A stretch of DNA of 64,000 nt from Ephemerocybe angulata (lineage: Eukaryota; Basidiomycota; Agaricomycetes; Agaricales; Psathyrellaceae), in assembly GCA_013368325.1 (NCBI GenBank), contig JAACJK010000224.1, positions 62,001 through 126,000 on the forward strand. The letters are read 5' to 3'. Below the pieces are notes generated by a model that worked only from the letters and a program-made list of their open reading frames with translations, was not told where the DNA came from and did no database searches. How positions within the stretch are numbered: position 1 is the stretch's first letter; each line of letters begins with the position of its first letter. Positions 20,891 to 31,919 of the stretch are shown here, in pieces. A program made the position numbers and the translations under genes.

Positions 20891-22612
20891 ATGGAGGAAT
20901 GCACTCCGACTTCAAGTACCTCCGCCATCGCATCGAAGCCACTGGCCATGGAGGGGACGCCAGATGCACCGCAGCGCAGAACTTCGCGGTTGAAGAGGCA
21001 AGTCAAGAGGCGCCTGAAGCGCCTAGTGGACATTATACTCTGCCGAGGGCGCCCATCGGACCCGCCCGCCCCCAGTGAAGCATCCAGCACCACGGCGACA
21101 TCGGAGAACCCGCCACAGCTGTCGCTCACCCTACCCCTGTCGACCACCATCACGCTCTCCCCGACGCCTTCGCCCATCCTCCGGAAAGTAGAGCACCAGA
21201 TACAGGCGCAGGAGCGGCGAATCCAGAACGCTGGACTGCCAGTCAACAACCTCCCTCCGGAGCTCCTCGCGGAGGTCTTCGCCATCGTCTGCTTCTCCCC
21301 AATCGACGCGACGAACACCGCGCGAAGAACCCGGACCACGCCGCTCACCTTGGCCAAGATATGCAGCCATTGGCGGCATGTCATTCTATCTACTCCCCAC
21401 CTGTGGTCCTGGGTCCTAATACGACTATACGAATCGAAATACCCCAAGCAACTCGACCTCATCAAGGACTGGATAGGTCGGACCGCGCCGAACCAGCCAC
21501 TCACCATCGAGTTGTCGTTCGAGGATGAGGACGTTTGGAAGGACAAGCCCCCACACGAACTTATAAAGTACCTCCTCAGCCAGTCCCACCGCTGGCACAG
21601 CATCGACCTCACACTCCCAGAGGCGTGCTACAACGAAATCAAGGCCTTCAACGCAGAATACCCAATCCTCACGAACATCGCGCTCCAACCCCTCCTCTCC
21701 GACGCGCACGTCTCCCAGGCCGAGCGCAAACGCCTGGACGTCTTCGAAAATGTGCCCCAGCTCTCGCAGCTGCGGCTGAACGGGTACTACCTCGACGACT
21801 GCCTCGTCCCGTGGTCTCAACTCCAAGAACTGGTCCTGCAACACGTCTACATCGACGAGTGCTTCTTCGCGCTCAACCAGACAATCAACCTCGTCTCGTG
21901 CACCTTGTCCACGATGCTCCTCAACGACTGCAACCGCCCCGTCGCAAAACGCTACCTACCCCTCCCGCGCCTCGAAAGCCTGCGCATGCAGGGCGCGTCA
22001 GGGAAAGACCAGGGCATGCTCGTCCAGCACCTCGTCGTCCCCTCGCTCTCCGAATTCGTGCTGTCGTCATTAGACGCTTCAGTGGCGTTTGACGATATCC
22101 CGGGCATGGTGACCCGGTCGGGGTGTCTTCTCCGGGTGTTCGAGCTGAACGGGCTGGATTTGTCCGAGGCGCCGTTGGTGGACCTTCTGCGAGACTTGCC
22201 GACTATCGAGACGCTGCGGATTGCGCCCAATTCTTCGGATATGAGCAACCTTTTCCTCGAGGTGCTATGCGACAACGGGGCCGCGACGGGCGCTGCGTCT
22301 GCGTCGCAACCGCAGCAGGGGCAGACGGCGGAGGGCGATGTCAGTCCTGTGAGCCCCGCGCCGACGACGGCGCACGTTGGGCCTTTCTTGCCCAACCTCC
22401 AGCACCTGGAATACGACGGCGACGCATCATTCGACGAGGAGACACTGATGCGGATGATCAAATTACGGTGCGAGAGGGAGCAGGGCGGTGGCGGGATGAC
22501 GGGTTCAGCGGCATTCCTGAGGAATATGGATGTGCTGAAGATGTCGGTGCAGAACAAGTCGTATAGTGCAGAGTGCATGGGGGTGCTAGAGAGGCTGGGG
22601 CAGGTTGGTTAG
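20891..22612 (+). CDS. F-box-like protein with leucine-rich C-terminal part
   Basis: Single-exon gene, 573 residues. After a Ser/Thr-rich N-terminus with a basic patch (KRQVKRRLKRL) and a short helix (LRKVEHQIQAQERRIQ) comes the F-box: VNNLPPELLAEVFAIVC, then LTLAKICSHWRHVILSTPHLWSW (about residues 118-180). The rest has spaced leucines and repeated L-x-x-L-x-L patterns (QLSQLRLNGYYLDD, LESLRMQG), like the LRR part of the large mushroom F-box family. Such proteins act as substrate adaptors of SCF ubiquitin ligases. The substrate cannot be read. The family is greatly expanded in Agaricomycetes, which fits the organism call. Confidence 0.88.
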   Translation: MEECTPTSSTSAIASKPLAMEGTPDAPQRRTSRLKRQVKRRLKRLVDIILCRGRPSDPPAPSEASSTTATSENPPQLSLTLPLSTTITLSPTPSPILRKVEHQIQAQERRIQNAGLPVNNLPPELLAEVFAIVCFSPIDATNTARRTRTTPLTLAKICSHWRHVILSTPHLWSWVLIRLYESKYPKQLDLIKDWIGRTAPNQPLTIELSFEDEDVWKDKPPHELIKYLLSQSHRWHSIDLTLPEACYNEIKAFNAEYPILTNIALQPLLSDAHVSQAERKRLDVFENVPQLSQLRLNGYYLDDCLVPWSQLQELVLQHVYIDECFFALNQTINLVSCTLSTMLLNDCNRPVAKRYLPLPRLESLRMQGASGKDQGMLVQHLVVPSLSEFVLSSLDASVAFDDIPGMVTRSGCLLRVFELNGLDLSEAPLVDLLRDLPTIETLRIAPNSSDMSNLFLEVLCDNGAATGAASASQPQQGQTAEGDVSPVSPAPTTAHVGPFLPNLQHLEYDGDASFDEETLMRMIKLRCEREQGGGGMTGSAAFLRNMDVLKMSVQNKSYSAECMGVLERLGQVG

Positions 22613-23124
22613 GGGCCCGGGGGATACCCTTTGTCTATGGAATGCTCGGGAGGCCCTGGGCTCAGACTTATAAAGGAGAGTGCGTGGAGTCGGCTACCCC
22701 GAACAAACAACCTTCGATCGACGAGTCAGGAGGCACCAGTAGTAGTACCAGGGCGTTGCCCTGTCCAATACCCGTCGGGTGGCTGCCTATCGGAAGTGTG
22801 GCATCGTGGAGACAATGGTGCATCATAGTACCACAACAGTAAATTTATACATACTGTACAATTTCATATCTCTGTATGTAGAATACCCGCGTTAAAGGAA
22901 GGACGGAAACGGTATCGATAAAGACAACGTTGCATGTCGAAGGCATATAGAGTCCGTTTCGACTGTGTTTACTGGGGGAACTCTTTGTTTTCTCTGCCAC
23001 GTTTAAGATGGACTGGACCTTCTCGTCCTCTCCGCCGTCGCTCGGCTTCGTGGGGCTCGCCGCATGTTCCACCACTGGAGCTGCAACAGCTTGGAATGGT
23101 TGCCAGATCACCCTCGGTACCTCT
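22613..23124. other. Convergent intergenic region
   Basis: 3' regions of the F-box gene (plus) and the PAH-domain gene (minus). A minus-strand frame at 22845-23153 overlaps the end of the latter but has no family features. Confidence 0.5.
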
Positions 23125-23968
23125 TCAGAGTACCGGGGGGCCTGGAGTGCCATTGGTATTCATGTGTCTGCCAAGCAGAGGCCATGCCTTTATGACTGTG
23201 GACCGAAAGATCAGTATTACTGCCTCGCGGGGTTGCGAAGAGAACTTACGCGAGTGGATCCAGTGAAGGGCATGTAGAACCTATGTTGCCACGGGGTCCA
23301 CTTGTACATCTCTTCCACCAAGTCTTTGTGCTTGTTGACGTGGAACAGAAGGGTAACCTTCCTCGATACTTCGCGTGGGCGGCAACTACAGGGAGAGAAA
23401 AGCGTGTCATTAGCACATGCTCATATATACGCGACCTTTGAGCCAAGGATACTTACTTTCCCTCCTTGAAGTCGTCCATAATCTTCAAGAAGTCATTCCA
23501 CACACCCTCGCCGCGAGCCGAACCCGTGAGCTTGGCCTTCAGCGTCTCCAAGAAGCTCGTGGCCTCGCTCATGGTTTCATCCCATTTAGCGGAGTCGGGG
23601 TCAGGCTTCGCGCCAGGCTTCTTGTCGAGAGGATAGTTGACGATAGCCAGGGCTTCCGACCCCTTCACAACATCGTTGTAGCTCGGGGGCGGAGCGCCGT
23701 CGCCACGGGGAGTGGCGAGCGCTTCCGCGCCTGACTTGAGTGGCGATAGCGCTTCTGCAGCGCTGTGGGGACGGACGAGCGCCTCCGCTGCGGGAGCGGA
23801 GGCACCTGTCTCTAGGGTGGACAAGGCCTTGGCGGCAGTTGACGAAGTTTCGAGCGAGTACTTGTCCGGTGCGACTTTGGGCTTGCGAAGAGGTGACAGT
23901 GCCACTGCGGCACCTGGGACGTCCAGCGGGGTACCCGCGGTTGGACGATTATGGGTGGGAGCGCCCAT
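23125..23968 (-). CDS. Small PAH-domain protein (Sin3-like paired amphipathic helix)
   Basis: Three exons (23457-23968, 23250-23385, 23125-23187) give 236 residues. The C-terminal half carries one PAH fold: EATSFLETLKAKLTGSARG, GVWNDFLKIMDDFKEG, then across the intron REVSRKVTLLFHVNKHKDLV and EEMYKWTP. This matches the pattern of Sin3 PAH repeats (four helices with F-LDILKDF-like and LF--H-DL-like cores). The N-terminal part is low in complexity, with repeated AEAL motifs alternating with Pro/Gly. No HDAC-interaction or Sin3 C-terminal domain is present. It could compete for Sin3 partners. The last exon rests on one AAG acceptor and is the weakest part of the model. Confidence 0.72.
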
Positions 23969-24759
23969 GATGATGAGGGGTTGGGGTGGGGTGGTCTCGA
24001 CGGTTTGACGCCTGTCTAGCAGGGACTCGGAAGGCCAGATGTGGACTGCGCTGTGAGTGCAGTGAGGACTGGGGAGACAGTAAGCGCCTGTCGAGTCAAA
24101 GTGACCTTCGCTGCCCTTTTGAAGAATACTTGGGCGGGAGGGCTGTGCCAAAAGCACACGGAGGCGCTGAAGACGTGCACTGCCGTTGATAACGGATTTG
24201 GACAGGTTTACCTTACAGATAGCGTCACCAGGGTCCGGTCATGAGTCCTTCTTCCACTTTGGTCGGGCATCTGGAAGCGTCAAGAACTTGGCCATGGAAG
24301 AAAGGCGAAGTGTGATTTGGGTGTGATACATGTTGGGAGTGTCAATGCAGGCCATCTGGACAATTGTGGCGCCGTCGTGGTTTGTGTTGGGCCCGTACTC
24401 TGAGGATATCAGCGATATCCAGAATACAATTCCCCTAGAACGTCCTGGCCAGTCATCCCAGATTTGACTTTGACCATGAAGGTTCATTCAGCCGTTACAA
24501 GAGCAAGGGCATATGCTTGTGGATGGAAGTATGAGCACAGGAGACGCGAGCCCAGACTGCGAAAATCCGTTCCAAACGCGGAAATTGGAAGCGCCCGGAC
24601 TCTGAGAGCCACCACCACCACATACCCTGCACAACCACGGCTTAGGCCACAGAAACGCTCCTTCAATCTACGGAGTGACCTTGCATCGCTCCGGATACAC
24701 CAGGCAAGACGACGGGCCCATCTAAATTCACCCTTCTCGACAAACAAACCGCGGCAGCG
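23969..24759. other. Divergent intergenic region
   Basis: Upstream regions of the PAH-domain gene (minus) and the HIG1-domain gene (plus). Short frames only; nothing recognised. Confidence 0.5.
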
Positions 24760-25352
24760 ATGAGCAATCCATACCCGTATGGATACGAGGGTTGGGGGGA
24801 GAAGTTCAGCAGGAAGGTGAAGGAAAACCCATATGTACCAGCTGGTGCGTCCGTCATTTCTAGGATACCACGCAGCAAAGTCTCTAACTACGTGCTTTGG
24901 GCTGGGCAGGCTGTCTCTTGACAACTGGAGCTCTTATCATGTCCGCCGTGAAGATGCGTAAAGGAGAATCGAAGCAAATGAACTACTGGATGCGAGCTCG
25001 CGTCGGTCTTCAAGGCGTTACCCTCGCCGCGCTTGTCGTCGGTACAATGGTCCTTCGAGCAGAGCGAGAAAAGGCTGCGTTGGCTGATGAAGCCACTATC
25101 GCCGCGCCGGGTTCGGACGCGGAGGCGCTGGTGAAGCAGCGGGAGAAAGACGAGTTCGAGGCGCGGTTGAAGGGCGCCGAGGTCGCGGTGGAGGAGGAAG
25201 TGGGGTTGGTGTCGAGGGTTGTGAGAGGGCCAGCGGTGGTGAAGCATGAGCGACAGCATCCAACGCCGTCAGCAGCGGCACCTGCGTTGGACTCGTCGTC
25301 ATCATTGCCTGTATCGGACGCTGGCAAGAAAAGTTGGTGGAAGATCTGGTAG
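24760..25352 (+). CDS. rcf1: HIG1-domain protein, respiratory supercomplex factor 1 type
   Basis: Mitochondrial inner-membrane protein that helps complex III/IV supercomplexes assemble. Two exons (24760-24844, 24910-25352) give 175 residues. The HIG1 domain spans residues about 10-80: EKFSRKVKENPYVPAG, the first membrane helix CLLTTGALIMSAVKM, the loop RKGESKQMNYWMRARVG and the second helix LQGVTLAALVVGTMVL. A charged coiled-coil-like stretch (residues 80-130) and a Ser/Pro tail ending WWKIW follow, as in fungal Rcf1. The intron splits Gly29. Rcf1 rather than Rcf2 is inferred from length and from the single HIG1 hairpin near the N-terminus. Confidence 0.86.
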
Positions 25353-25643
25353 CGGATGTTCTCGATATGCCTTCTATTAACTACTCATATTGTATCAATA
25401 TCTAATCCTCGCTCAGTACCCCGAAGCACGCTCCAGTCACACCTCGGGGCTCAGCAACTTGTGCGTCTGGAAACGGTGTATAAGCCATACAGGAAATAGG
25501 GAGGGCAACGTGTCCTCAGCACAAGTATATCAGAAGAAACGAACACTCTGCGTTAATCCTTCAGGTTCAATGTCCCAAGGGTTTTGTCCGAGCCTGGGTG
25601 TATACTCCGTGGAGAAACCAAGCACTAAACTTGGGCGACCAAT

Positions 25644-26008
25644 CTAATTGTTCCCTCGTTCAAGAATCTCTTCAGGCTTCTCTGGCACCTCAACGGCAAC
25701 CTTCCAGCCACCGTACAGTTGGTTAACGATCGCGCCTCGGCGCAGGGACGTGGACTCCTTGAGGGCGTCCGCGTACATGTCTCGAAGCTTATTAGGGTCC
25801 GACTCATTCTACAGGTGAAGTATTTGATTAGGCTCTCAGAGAAATGGGGATGAAAGACATGGCGCACCTGCATAGCCCTAAAAGTCTCCTTCGTTCTCCT
25901 CTCGAAGTATTCCCGGAAGTTGTACGAGCTGAAGGACTGGGAGGAGCGAAGCATATTATGGTACAGGCTTTTGATGGCCTGCTTGCTTGGTGCTGCTACG
26001 GAGGACAT
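25644..26008 (-). CDS. isd11: ISD11/LYRM4, LYR-motif iron-sulfur assembly protein
   Basis: Small mitochondrial partner that stabilises the cysteine desulfurase Nfs1. Two exons (25868-26008, 25644-25808) give 101 residues. The segment IKSLYHNMLRSSQSFSSYNFREYF has the spacing of ISD11 (Leu-Tyr start of the LYR motif, here with His for Arg, and the FSSYNFR signature), followed by RRTKETFRAMQ and, after the intron, a helix ending NQLYGGWKVAVE. Length fits the family. The His in the LYR position is a small departure. Confidence 0.88.
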
Positions 26009-27447
26009 GATGGACTGTGAAAACGTAGGTCAGCCAGTCGTCCTGATATGCAGAAAAGGGGAGGATTGGGCGCTTACTCAGTGTTGAGGGCTAAGGAGGA
26101 GCTCTGAGCAACGTCTTCGGCACTCGGCATTGCTTGAGCATCATGCTTTGTCTGTGATTGGCAAAGGCTTCCCCTCTGCCGGTCGTGCCGATGCGCTTTC
26201 CTGCGCACCGAATGGCGCTTAGACGCTCACTAGTATGTTGTTTCCTCACAATCAGCTATAGCCCTTGTGCTGAAGGGCCTTCGAGCCTACTCAAAGCTCT
26301 CTTATTAGGTCTGTAGTGTGTTGTGCGAGCACTATCGTTTTATCGTGTCAGTACCCCCACATCGCCTTCCATCTTGACTTCGAGATTCAGAGCCCTGTAG
26401 TCGATCGAATACTTATACCCCTTGCGGCCTCCTTTTCAGTATCCACCTAGATCCCCACAAACCTATAAAACAAGTCGAACGGCTTGCTCGTGGCTGAATC
26501 TACGCTGGGCGCTTGCCACTTGGACTCGATGTCAAGAGATTCAAATCTCAGAGTAAGTCATATCACCATGGAGACTCTGATTGCGTACGGAGCGAGTGCA
26601 AAGAGATGATGTCGCTGAGCCGGGCATTTCTCAAGCCCATCCAGCCAAGTTTACAGCAGCCAGGACTTCCTTGAGGGAACCTTTCGACTACGCCTGAAGA
26701 TTCTTGTTCAATCATCTAGGGCGAGAGGCCTTCGAACATTACAGGGGAAATGGAGGCCTCTTGGGAGAATGCCCGCCGTTCGTGGGAATTGCTTCTAATA
26801 GCGGGAGAGTCAAATTTATCTTCTTCTTTAAATAGGAACGTCCAATTATGTTCATCTCCTTGCCCCGGGATGCGTGTCCAGCCGCTGTAGACCACTGTAG
26901 ACCACGTTTTCTGGGCCACAAGAGACTGGGTATAAATGCACTTGTGGGAAGGCGATGGTTGATAGTGCGCGTGGGCGCATGTGCAAAACTATACTAATTT
27001 GACCCGATCCTTGGCGAACCCAAGACGATCTAAGAAGATCTAAGAGTCAACTTGACACCTGTCCTTCGCTTACCACCGCCCGAAACCCCTATTTCTCGGG
27101 TCACCTCGCTCAAAGCGAAGCCTAGGATGGGGGCCAGGAGAGTGCACTTCCAATCCATGTATCATGAGTGTGCGGAGGAACGCAAGTTCAAGTTATCGCC
27201 ATCGTATCGGCGACGGGCGTCCACATTGAATGTGCTTATTCTTGTCGGAGTCAGGAACATTGACAGCTCGACAGTCTGAATGGGGATTCATTGATGGCGA
27301 CATGCAGACTCAGGCTGGGAAAGTTCCTTCGCGATGGGTTAAATAGTCTTCTACAGCTTTCTGCATCTGCCCACCATCCCACCAGGCTAACTTTTTGCCC
27401 TCCCCCACATAACCTATCCTCTCTTTACCACTCACTCTCGTTCAAAA
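26009..27447. other. Intergenic, 1.4 kb
   Basis: Divergent upstream regions of ISD11 and the second GPI gene. A TTAAATAG at 27339-27346 is a plausible TATA element about 100 bases before the GPI start codon. A tRNA-like fragment near 26480-26560 was examined and rejected. No coding frame is supported. Confidence 0.5.
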
Positions 27448-28327
27448 ATGTTCTCCAAGACCCTCATTGTCCTCGCCGTCGCCGCCCAGGTCTTCGCTGG
27501 CCCCTTCGTAAGTTCCCCCTTTTTTCCAGCGTTCTATTCCCGGGTCTAATTGAGGTTCAATGGCGTATAGATCACCTCTCCCGTTGCCACCACCACTTTC
27601 TCTGGAGGCAAGGAGGCCACCATTACCTGGATCGATAACGGTCAGGCTCCTACCTTGAAGGACTTTGGCCCTGCCAAGGTCTCGATTTACGTCGGAAATG
27701 CCCAACAGCAGGTTAGAAGGATTACCTCAAAATTTCTTGTATGGTGTTGACATAGACTCTGTCCAGACCACCTTGCAGACCATTTCTGCCAGCGTTGATG
27801 TCTCTACCACCGGCGAAGTCAAGTTCACCGTCGACCCCAAGATTGGCCCCAACAGCCAGGAATAGTACGTGGCGCCACCTGTCATGACCTTGTTCTTGTT
27901 CTAACTCGAGTTCGCAGCTTCATCCGTGTTGAGTCCCTCAGCCTCAAGGACGCCACTTCTCCCCAGTACCCTGCCCTCGCTTTCTCCGCCAAGTTCGCGT
28001 AAGTATCCCTTCAAACATGACCCTCATTGCAGCCCTCTAACGCCGCGTGTATCCTCCTTCAGTCTTGACAGCATGACCGGCACCTTCACTCCTGAGATCC
28101 AGGCTCAAATCGCTGGGCAGTCTACCGCGCCCCTTGCCACGCAGACCCCTGCCAAGACTGGTACCGCCGCCAGCACCTCCACCACTGCCAGCAGCTCGTC
28201 TACCACCAAGGCCGCTGCCTCCACTACCACCAGCGCCGCCGCTAAGCCCGCCAACGGCGCCATCTCGGCCAAGGCTGGCTGGGCTGGTATCCTCATTGGT
28301 GCCATCGCCGGTGTTGCCCTCTTCTAA
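27448..28327 (+). CDS. Kre9/KNH-like Ser/Thr-rich GPI-anchored cell-surface protein (2)
   Basis: Five exons (27448-27507, 27571-27711, 27767-27864, 27918-27998, 28063-28327) give 214 residues. Signal peptide MFSKTLIVLAVAAQVFAGPF, then the Kre9/KNH-type domain: ITSPVATTTFSGGKEATITW, APTLKDFGPAKVSIYVG, VDPKIGPNSQEYFIRVES and PQYPALAFSAKFALDSMTG. An Ala/Ser/Thr-rich stalk (residues 150-185) and a hydrophobic tail (KAGWAGILIGAIAGVALF) mark GPI anchoring. Its codons are strongly biased towards C-ending choices, which suggests high expression. The third acceptor is taken at 27766, because the nearer AG breaks the frame. Confidence 0.92.
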
Positions 28328-29904
28328 GAGATTCTGTCACCAGAATCTGTGTGTCGGTTGATGTGTTATGTCTGTCCCGGTTCATACTAGAAGAATCTAA
28401 CGCGCGTACGATACCTCTGATGATGCTGCCCCCTTGAGCGCCTGCACGCCATGCGCGCACGCGGTCAGCATGCTCCCTTTTCCGCGCGGCGACCGCCGTC
28501 GCGTCCGGCGCGCTATTGATACCAATCCGAGTAATTCGATACGATACCTATTCCACTTGCTTTTAATCTAACAAGGTCCTCTTTCCTCCCCCTTTCCATG
28601 TTATTTGGGTCGCTCAAGGCACAATGAGTCTCGTGAGGTATATAGGGTATACTTTGAGCCATAACGAGTGATCGACGCATGTTCGGATTCGAAGAAGCTG
28701 GTGCATCAAGCGAACACTTCCCTGCTCCACAGCCTCGCCGATCCTTCCCTGTGCTGTCAATACATATGATCTCCGGATTTTCAGGACCTATTTAAAGGCA
28801 GCTGTTTCAATATTGGGCAAGACAAGGGAATCTCAGTGAGAGGTATGACTCGGGGCAAGTTGCGGAGAACAATAGATAGACTGTCTACTATTCCACGGGG
28901 AAGTAGGCAGCGGGCTACTAAATAATACAAAGTACAAGATGTCCGGGCTCCGCTCCGGGTATTGACTCAGTGTCGAGTAATCGACGGGGCTCGAGATTAG
29001 AGCCTGATTCATCACACATGAAAATATTTGAGGCTGCAGTGAAGGAGACGGGGCAGGAGAGTGAACAGTAATCTGGGCAAATAGCAAGAGAATCGTGTTC
29101 TATTTAATCACGGCCAAAGAACAATTGCAACGCCAAAGGGGGGACCATGGTAAGATGGACACAAAAGGTGAGCGATGCAACAATTAGAATTTAGAAATGC
29201 ACACGTACTGGTCATGAACAGAAAAGGGTCCAAGCACACGTCACAATTACATCCAGACTGAGGCCTGAGGACTAAGAGAGAACTCGATATAAAACGGAAC
29301 GAAGGAAAGCGTAAAACTGGATCCAGTGCTTCACAATATCGGAGAAAGGGACGCATGGTCAACCGTCAGGAGGGCATAATTAAAAGCCGAAAGGTACGAG
29401 CAAGGGCATAGAGTCAAAATCAAAAGCATAACAATTGAAATTGTCCAGGTGACCAACGTCATGGACAGGAATAGGACAGGCCCAAGCATAAACGACTACT
29501 CAATCAGCAGAAGAGGGTTCAGTATAAAGTGAGACGAGGAGAAGCAAAAGGACCTGGAGAGGTCCAAATGATTATGTGCAAACAGGGACAAACGAAATGG
29601 GGACATATGGTTAATATAGTAGGGATCGAGGGTAACAATGGACTAGGAGTAAGATAGCTAGCTGGGGATAGGATATGCTATCAATAGGTTATAGCGATGA
29701 TAACATACTAATAGTCGGAGGCTTGTCTGTCGACTGCGCAGATATACATGCGCCTTGAGCACGAGTATCCAAAAAAGAAAAGAAGACCTTGAGCACGGAA
29801 AGATGCCATCGACAGCATGAGTAGCAAAGCGAGGGGAGTAACAGCAAAAGATAGCACGAATAACAAATAGCAAGGACTCGGAAACAAACTAAGACCAGAA
29901 TTGG
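28328..29904. other. Intergenic, 1.6 kb
   Basis: 3' region of the GPI gene and probable long 3' region of the minus-strand orphan gene. Purine-rich on the plus strand from 29100. No supported coding frame. Confidence 0.5.
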
Positions 29905-30447
29905 CTAAGCCAACTTGAGAGCGGGGTTGAGGTAGCAGAAGGTGTCCATCTTGTCGAGCACAGGGGTCACGTCTGGATCCGAGGATACCACACGGCCGTC
30001 AATTCGGAGGCCCTCTGCGACATAGTCAGACTCCTGGCTAGGATCGCATTTGACGACCATGGAATCGCTATTCTTGCTCCTGAAGCTGCACCAAAGGAGC
30101 TTGTCATAGTTACTCGTATACTCCTGAACGAGTCCCTGTTCCTCGCTTCCGGAGCGTAGGGTGGGGTCGACCTTAGAGCAACGCGCTTCAGCAGTCTTGC
30201 AGTCTTCGAGAGCCTTGTGCGAGTTGGGAGTAGGACCTTCGCCGACGGAGATGGGGTTCAAATCGGGCAGTTTGGAGCTCTCCGGAGAGTCCAAGGCGGG
30301 AGTTGAGGAGCCGTCGCCGAGAGAGGTTGGGCTGGTTGAGATTGTTTGAACACTGTCCTCAGTTGAGCGCCTGGAGAGTTGAGAATGCCTATTTTCAGAG
30401 AGTATACTACTCTCAGAGATAGAGGGATGAATGCGAATGCCCGCCAT
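29905..30447 (-). CDS. Orphan hypothetical protein, 180 residues
   Basis: Single-exon frame starting at MAGIRIHPS; the longer frame above it has no ATG. The first half is Ser/Thr/Pro-rich and looks disordered (repeats of SSTPALDSPESS type). The second half has a more ordered composition with SNYDKLLWCSFRSKN and DTFCYLNPALKLA at the end. I recognise no family, signal peptide or membrane segment. It lies just downstream of the Crinkler-like gene on the same strand, separated by 426 bases. Coding status rests on frame length and a sensible start context only. Confidence 0.5.
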   Translation of the reverse strand: MAGIRIHPSISESSILSENRHSQLSRRSTEDSVQTISTSPTSLGDGSSTPALDSPESSKLPDLNPISVGEGPTPNSHKALEDCKTAEARCSKVDPTLRSGSEEQGLVQEYTSNYDKLLWCSFRSKNSDSMVVKCDPSQESDYVAEGLRIDGRVVSSDPDVTPVLDKMDTFCYLNPALKLA

Positions 30448-30873
30448 GATTGAGGGAAGAAACAAAACACGGGCTATAGGTACTGGTTGAAGGGAAAGAA
30501 AGAGAAAGAGGTTGGCTAGTTCCAGGGTCTTTCAAGGAGCAATGGGACTTTCGGAATTAAGTCCTGATCTATACGTAGCCCCGGGAGAGGATCAGTGGCA
30601 TTTCGAAGCAAGGGCGGGGATTGGCTGCCAGACCATGTCCTATTTGGGCAATCGTCCCGTGGTTCTCCGCATTGGGCGATGGTCTTTGTGCCGTAGAATG
30701 GGTTGAAAAGTTAAGAGAGACGCATAGATTCCCAGTAAGATTGTTCGATGCTGCAATTGGCACGAAAGTCGCAGTGACTCGCCCAGTCCATGTTCGTCGG
30801 CAGTCACGTTATAACCACTTTTTGTACGAGATTTGCTCACTTGTGGTGGCATTATGATGTAAGGGTCATATTC
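30448..30873. other. Intergenic
   Basis: Between the orphan gene and the last proposed exon of the Crinkler-like gene. A minus-strand frame at 30640-30852 could be a further 3' exon of the latter but shows nothing recognisable. Confidence 0.4.
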
Positions 30874-31919
30874 TCAGGAAGATGTAGGATTAAATAGTGC
30901 TGCGTAGCATATTTGGTGACCTTTTCTATTAGCAAGGTAGAATAGAGACCAGTTTTCGATGAACTGAGGTTCGGCGAAGGCTTGAGAATGATGCGCATCT
31001 CGCTGAACGGTAAGAGAATGTGCAAATGGGGTAAGAAATCAAACCGGCGAACGCCGTTCTATTTATAGTCTTGGCCCTCACCTTCGAGACAGCTTCAAGA
31101 GACGCGCTGCGCCCTTGGGGGCCAATTGGAGTATGCCATGTTTATACTCAGCACACAAATAGAGAGTAGGACATAAATCTCAATGAGACAGGATTAACCT
31201 CGGCCAGGAAGACGGTACTCACCACCAGAAGGCATCCCTTCATCAAGTTCGTTAAATGGCACGACTATAATGTGGATCTCATTGAGAGGGGGATCCGCCG
31301 GGAAGTAATTTGTGATCGCGCAAGAGGAATTCTGAGAGAATTCCTCTTGCTCCTCGATCCGAAGAGTTGCAATCGTTTGAGACAGTCCTTCATTCGCAAT
31401 GAGTGGCAACTTGGGCTTGAACAGATGTATGTTGAGGAGACCGGTTTCATTCGTGATCAATTGCTTGAGGGAGCTGATGTCTTTGTGCGCAAAGATCGTA
31501 ATGGGAAATTCGGAACCCTCAACGTCAACACCCCATATAACACATCTTAGAGTGACTGGTAGGGACAATCATTCATCAAGCCAGGTACAGAGAAATCATA
31601 CACAACACTCACTCGGCAAGTAGATAAGGACACAGGTGGAGTCTGGATTCTCGAACAGGTCTGACAGCTTCTCAGACAGTGCGATACCTTCTTCGCGCAA
31701 TATTAGGGATAAATCGTGGGTTTGTAATCGTCCTGCGTCTTCAAGAGAGTGTGAAACTTTGTGTAGGACTATGTCTACAAGGCGGAAGTCACGGCCAACG
31801 AATTTAAGCTTCTTCCAGATGTCTATTTTGAGATTTAAGACGGTTGCATCTTTGGAGATTGGGACTGAGGAAGTTTGAGAGCGGCCAACAACAAGGCAAT
31901 TGACGACCATAATCGGCAT
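30874..31919 (-). CDS. Protein with two tandem Crinkler-like N-terminal ubiquitin-type folds
   Basis: Four exons (31613-31919, 31223-31555, 31082-31113, 30874-31002) give 266 residues. The first exon encodes one copy of the Crinkler (CRN) N-terminal type domain: VVNCLVVGRSQTSSVPISKD, LNLKIDIWKKLKFVGRD, DIVLHKVS and, near its end, LSDLFENPDSTCVLIYLP. The second encodes another: TLRCVIWGVDVEGSEFPITI, SSLKQLITNETGL, IHLFKPKLPL and LNEIHIIVVPFNE. The splice joins them into one frame. Neither has the known CRN effector domains behind it; the last two exons end in a short tail with FIENWSLFYLANRKG. Function is unknown. The last two exons are less certain than the first two. Two separate genes is an alternative, but the second copy has no ATG of its own. 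Confidence 0.62.
31321..31349. repeat. 13-bp perfect inverted repeat with 3-base loop
   Basis: Arms 31321-31333 and 31337-31349 are exact reverse complements around GAG. It lies inside the second CRN-like domain exon, where it encodes the EEQEEFSQNSSCAI region, so the transcript could form a stable hairpin. Confidence 0.85.

Noticed and set aside
26480..26560. tRNA-like stretch with partial box A and box B words
   Set aside because: The T-arm has no G53-C61 closing pair, no proper acceptor stem can be drawn, and the anticodon arm does not fold.
31194..31568. Second CRN-like domain as an independent gene
   Set aside because: It has no ATG at its start, and a canonical donor and acceptor join it in frame to the first domain.
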